A program made the translations under genes and the position numbers. The notes below the pieces were generated by a model. It was not told the origin of the DNA, did not search any database, and saw nothing but the letters and a program-made list of their open reading frames with translations. From Polaribacter vadi (lineage in GTDB: Bacteria; Bacteroidota; Bacteroidia; Flavobacteriales; Flavobacteriaceae), in contig NZ_CP017477.1 in NCBI RefSeq assembly GCF_001761365.1, positions 146,501 through 210,500 on the forward strand: DNA of 64,000 nucleotides, given 5' to 3'. Shown here one piece after another: positions 63,378-64,000 of the stretch. The stretch's first letter is position 1, and the number at the start of each line of letters is the position of its first letter.

Positions 63378-63673
63378 TAAAATAAACTATGAAAATCTAA
63401 AATATAAGCAGCAATTCCTACTAAAATTGCTATAATAGCTGCTAATCTTAAAGATGATTTACGATTTGAAATTGGAGATTTACTTCTTTTCCAGGCTTTT
63501 CTTAAATTGTTTGGTGAAAAATCTACACGAGATAAATTTTCATCCTTACCTAAAGCTCTGTTTTTAGCATAACTTTCTTCAAGTTTTCTAATTCTTTCTT
63601 TTCTCTCATTATAATACCTAGGTTTATAATCGAAAACATTGTATGATCTTGTTTTAAAAGCATTTCCAAACAT
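63377..63673 (-). CDS. Small single-span membrane protein upstream of mutL
   Basis: A 98-residue protein with a basic, Tyr/Arg/Lys-rich cytosolic part (YKPRYYNERKERIRKLEE) and one C-terminal membrane segment (about 75-93, AAIIAILVGIAAYIL). No family assigned. It overlaps mutL by one base and so is translationally coupled to it. Function unknown. Confidence 0.75.
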   Translation of the reverse strand: MFGNAFKTRSYNVFDYKPRYYNERKERIRKLEESYAKNRALGKDENLSRVDFSPNNLRKAWKRSKSPISNRKSSLRLAAIIAILVGIAAYILDFHSLF

Positions 63674-64000
63674 AATAATAATTTTAAATTAGAATAGGTA
63701 TCAATCAAAATTCAGACCAAAACTTCTGAACTCAAAATTAAAGAAATAAAAGGAATACATCAAGAAATGATGTTAAAAGTATTCTTAAAAAATACAATGA
63801 TCCTTAATCTATTTTACTTTCAGTTATGTCTTTTCGACGAATGAGAAATTATATAAAATAGCTAACACAAAATTGAGAGAATTATGAGATTTCTCCTAAA
63901 GGCGAAATGATAAATTAACTCAATATTATTTTTCTTTGCGTTTTTTTGGTTTACTTTTCTCTAAAACCCAACACTTCCAGAAGACCTATCTAAATTTTTA
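63674..64000. other. Right-end intergenic region without clear genes
   Basis: No frame of convincing length on either strand. A minus-strand frame open from the right edge ends at 63961 after about 12 codons and could be the tail of a gene outside the window. No terminator or tRNA seen. Confidence 0.5.

Noticed and set aside
63961..64000. Possible C-terminal end of a minus-strand gene entering from the right edge
   Set aside because: Only about 12 codons before a stop; several frames are open this far by chance and nothing is recognisable.
1..64000. CRISPR array, prophage, integrase or toxin-antitoxin module
   Set aside because: No regular spaced repeats, no integrase or transposase motifs, and the tail-fibre-like modules are in exported proteins without other phage genes.

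Overview
The window is an AT-rich, gene-dense piece of chromosome from a marine-type Flavobacteriaceae bacterium; Polaribacter or a close relative is my best guess, inferred from gene content and order. Evidence for the phylum: a T9SS response regulator of the PorX type, a T9SS sorting-domain protein, a fused lpxC-fabZ gene, TonB receptors with N-terminal carboxypeptidase-regulatory domains, many lipoproteins, frequent TTG starts, and Bacteroidota-type promoters (TAnnTTTG) instead of sigma70 boxes. No transposase, integrase, rRNA or CRISPR array is visible. Two tRNA genes (Leu-GAG, Lys-TTT) are present.

Layout. 1-6.5 kb (minus strand): the 5' part of an acyl-CoA synthetase, a secreted pentapeptide-type repeat protein, alanine dehydrogenase with tsaE, a DUF1287 protein, a TPR protein and porX. 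6.7-18.7 kb (plus): an HD phosphohydrolase, then the lipid A/fatty acid block lpxD, lpxC-fabZ, lpxA, efp, a lipoprotein, a second lpxD-like gene, sucD, fabG, a small winged-helix-like protein, a VWA-like membrane protein and a prohibitin-type SPFH protein. 18.8-23 kb: a 54-residue membrane protein, a carboxypeptidase-regulatory-domain protein, the two tRNAs, aroK, a phosphoribosyltransferase, an S4 protein and an FKBP lipoprotein with an Asp-rich tail. 23-29.4 kb (minus): folD joined to a three-gene glycan cassette, ffh, a membrane protein and a DinB protein.

29.5-35.6 kb (minus) is the least explained region. It holds six consecutive exported proteins: a T9SS-sorted protein, an outer-membrane barrel, and four secreted proteins built from adhesin or tail-fibre-like modules. 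It looks like a surface-structure locus and is my main candidate for an undescribed system.

36-47.6 kb: msrB, an alpha/beta hydrolase, an M48 peptidase, an MFS transporter, then a likely metal-related set (TerC, a small His/Cys protein, a TonB receptor and a lipoprotein), a DUF697 GTPase and purB. 47.6-54.6 kb: MITE-like inverted-repeat DNA, a HEAT-like protein, two MORN-type proteins flanking mnmA, a nitronate monooxygenase-type protein, a tandem pair of cold-shock genes with matching leader hairpins and near-identical terminators, ywbE and a lytic transglycosylase. 54.6-63.7 kb: a hydrolase, mtaB, a GNAT protein and a monooxygenase-fold protein, a geranylgeranyl-reductase-type flavoprotein, an endonuclease/phosphatase-fold protein, two adjacent rhomboids, mutL and a small membrane protein. 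Most genes are housekeeping. The accessory signals are the surface cluster, the glycan insertion, and several families of intergenic palindromes.
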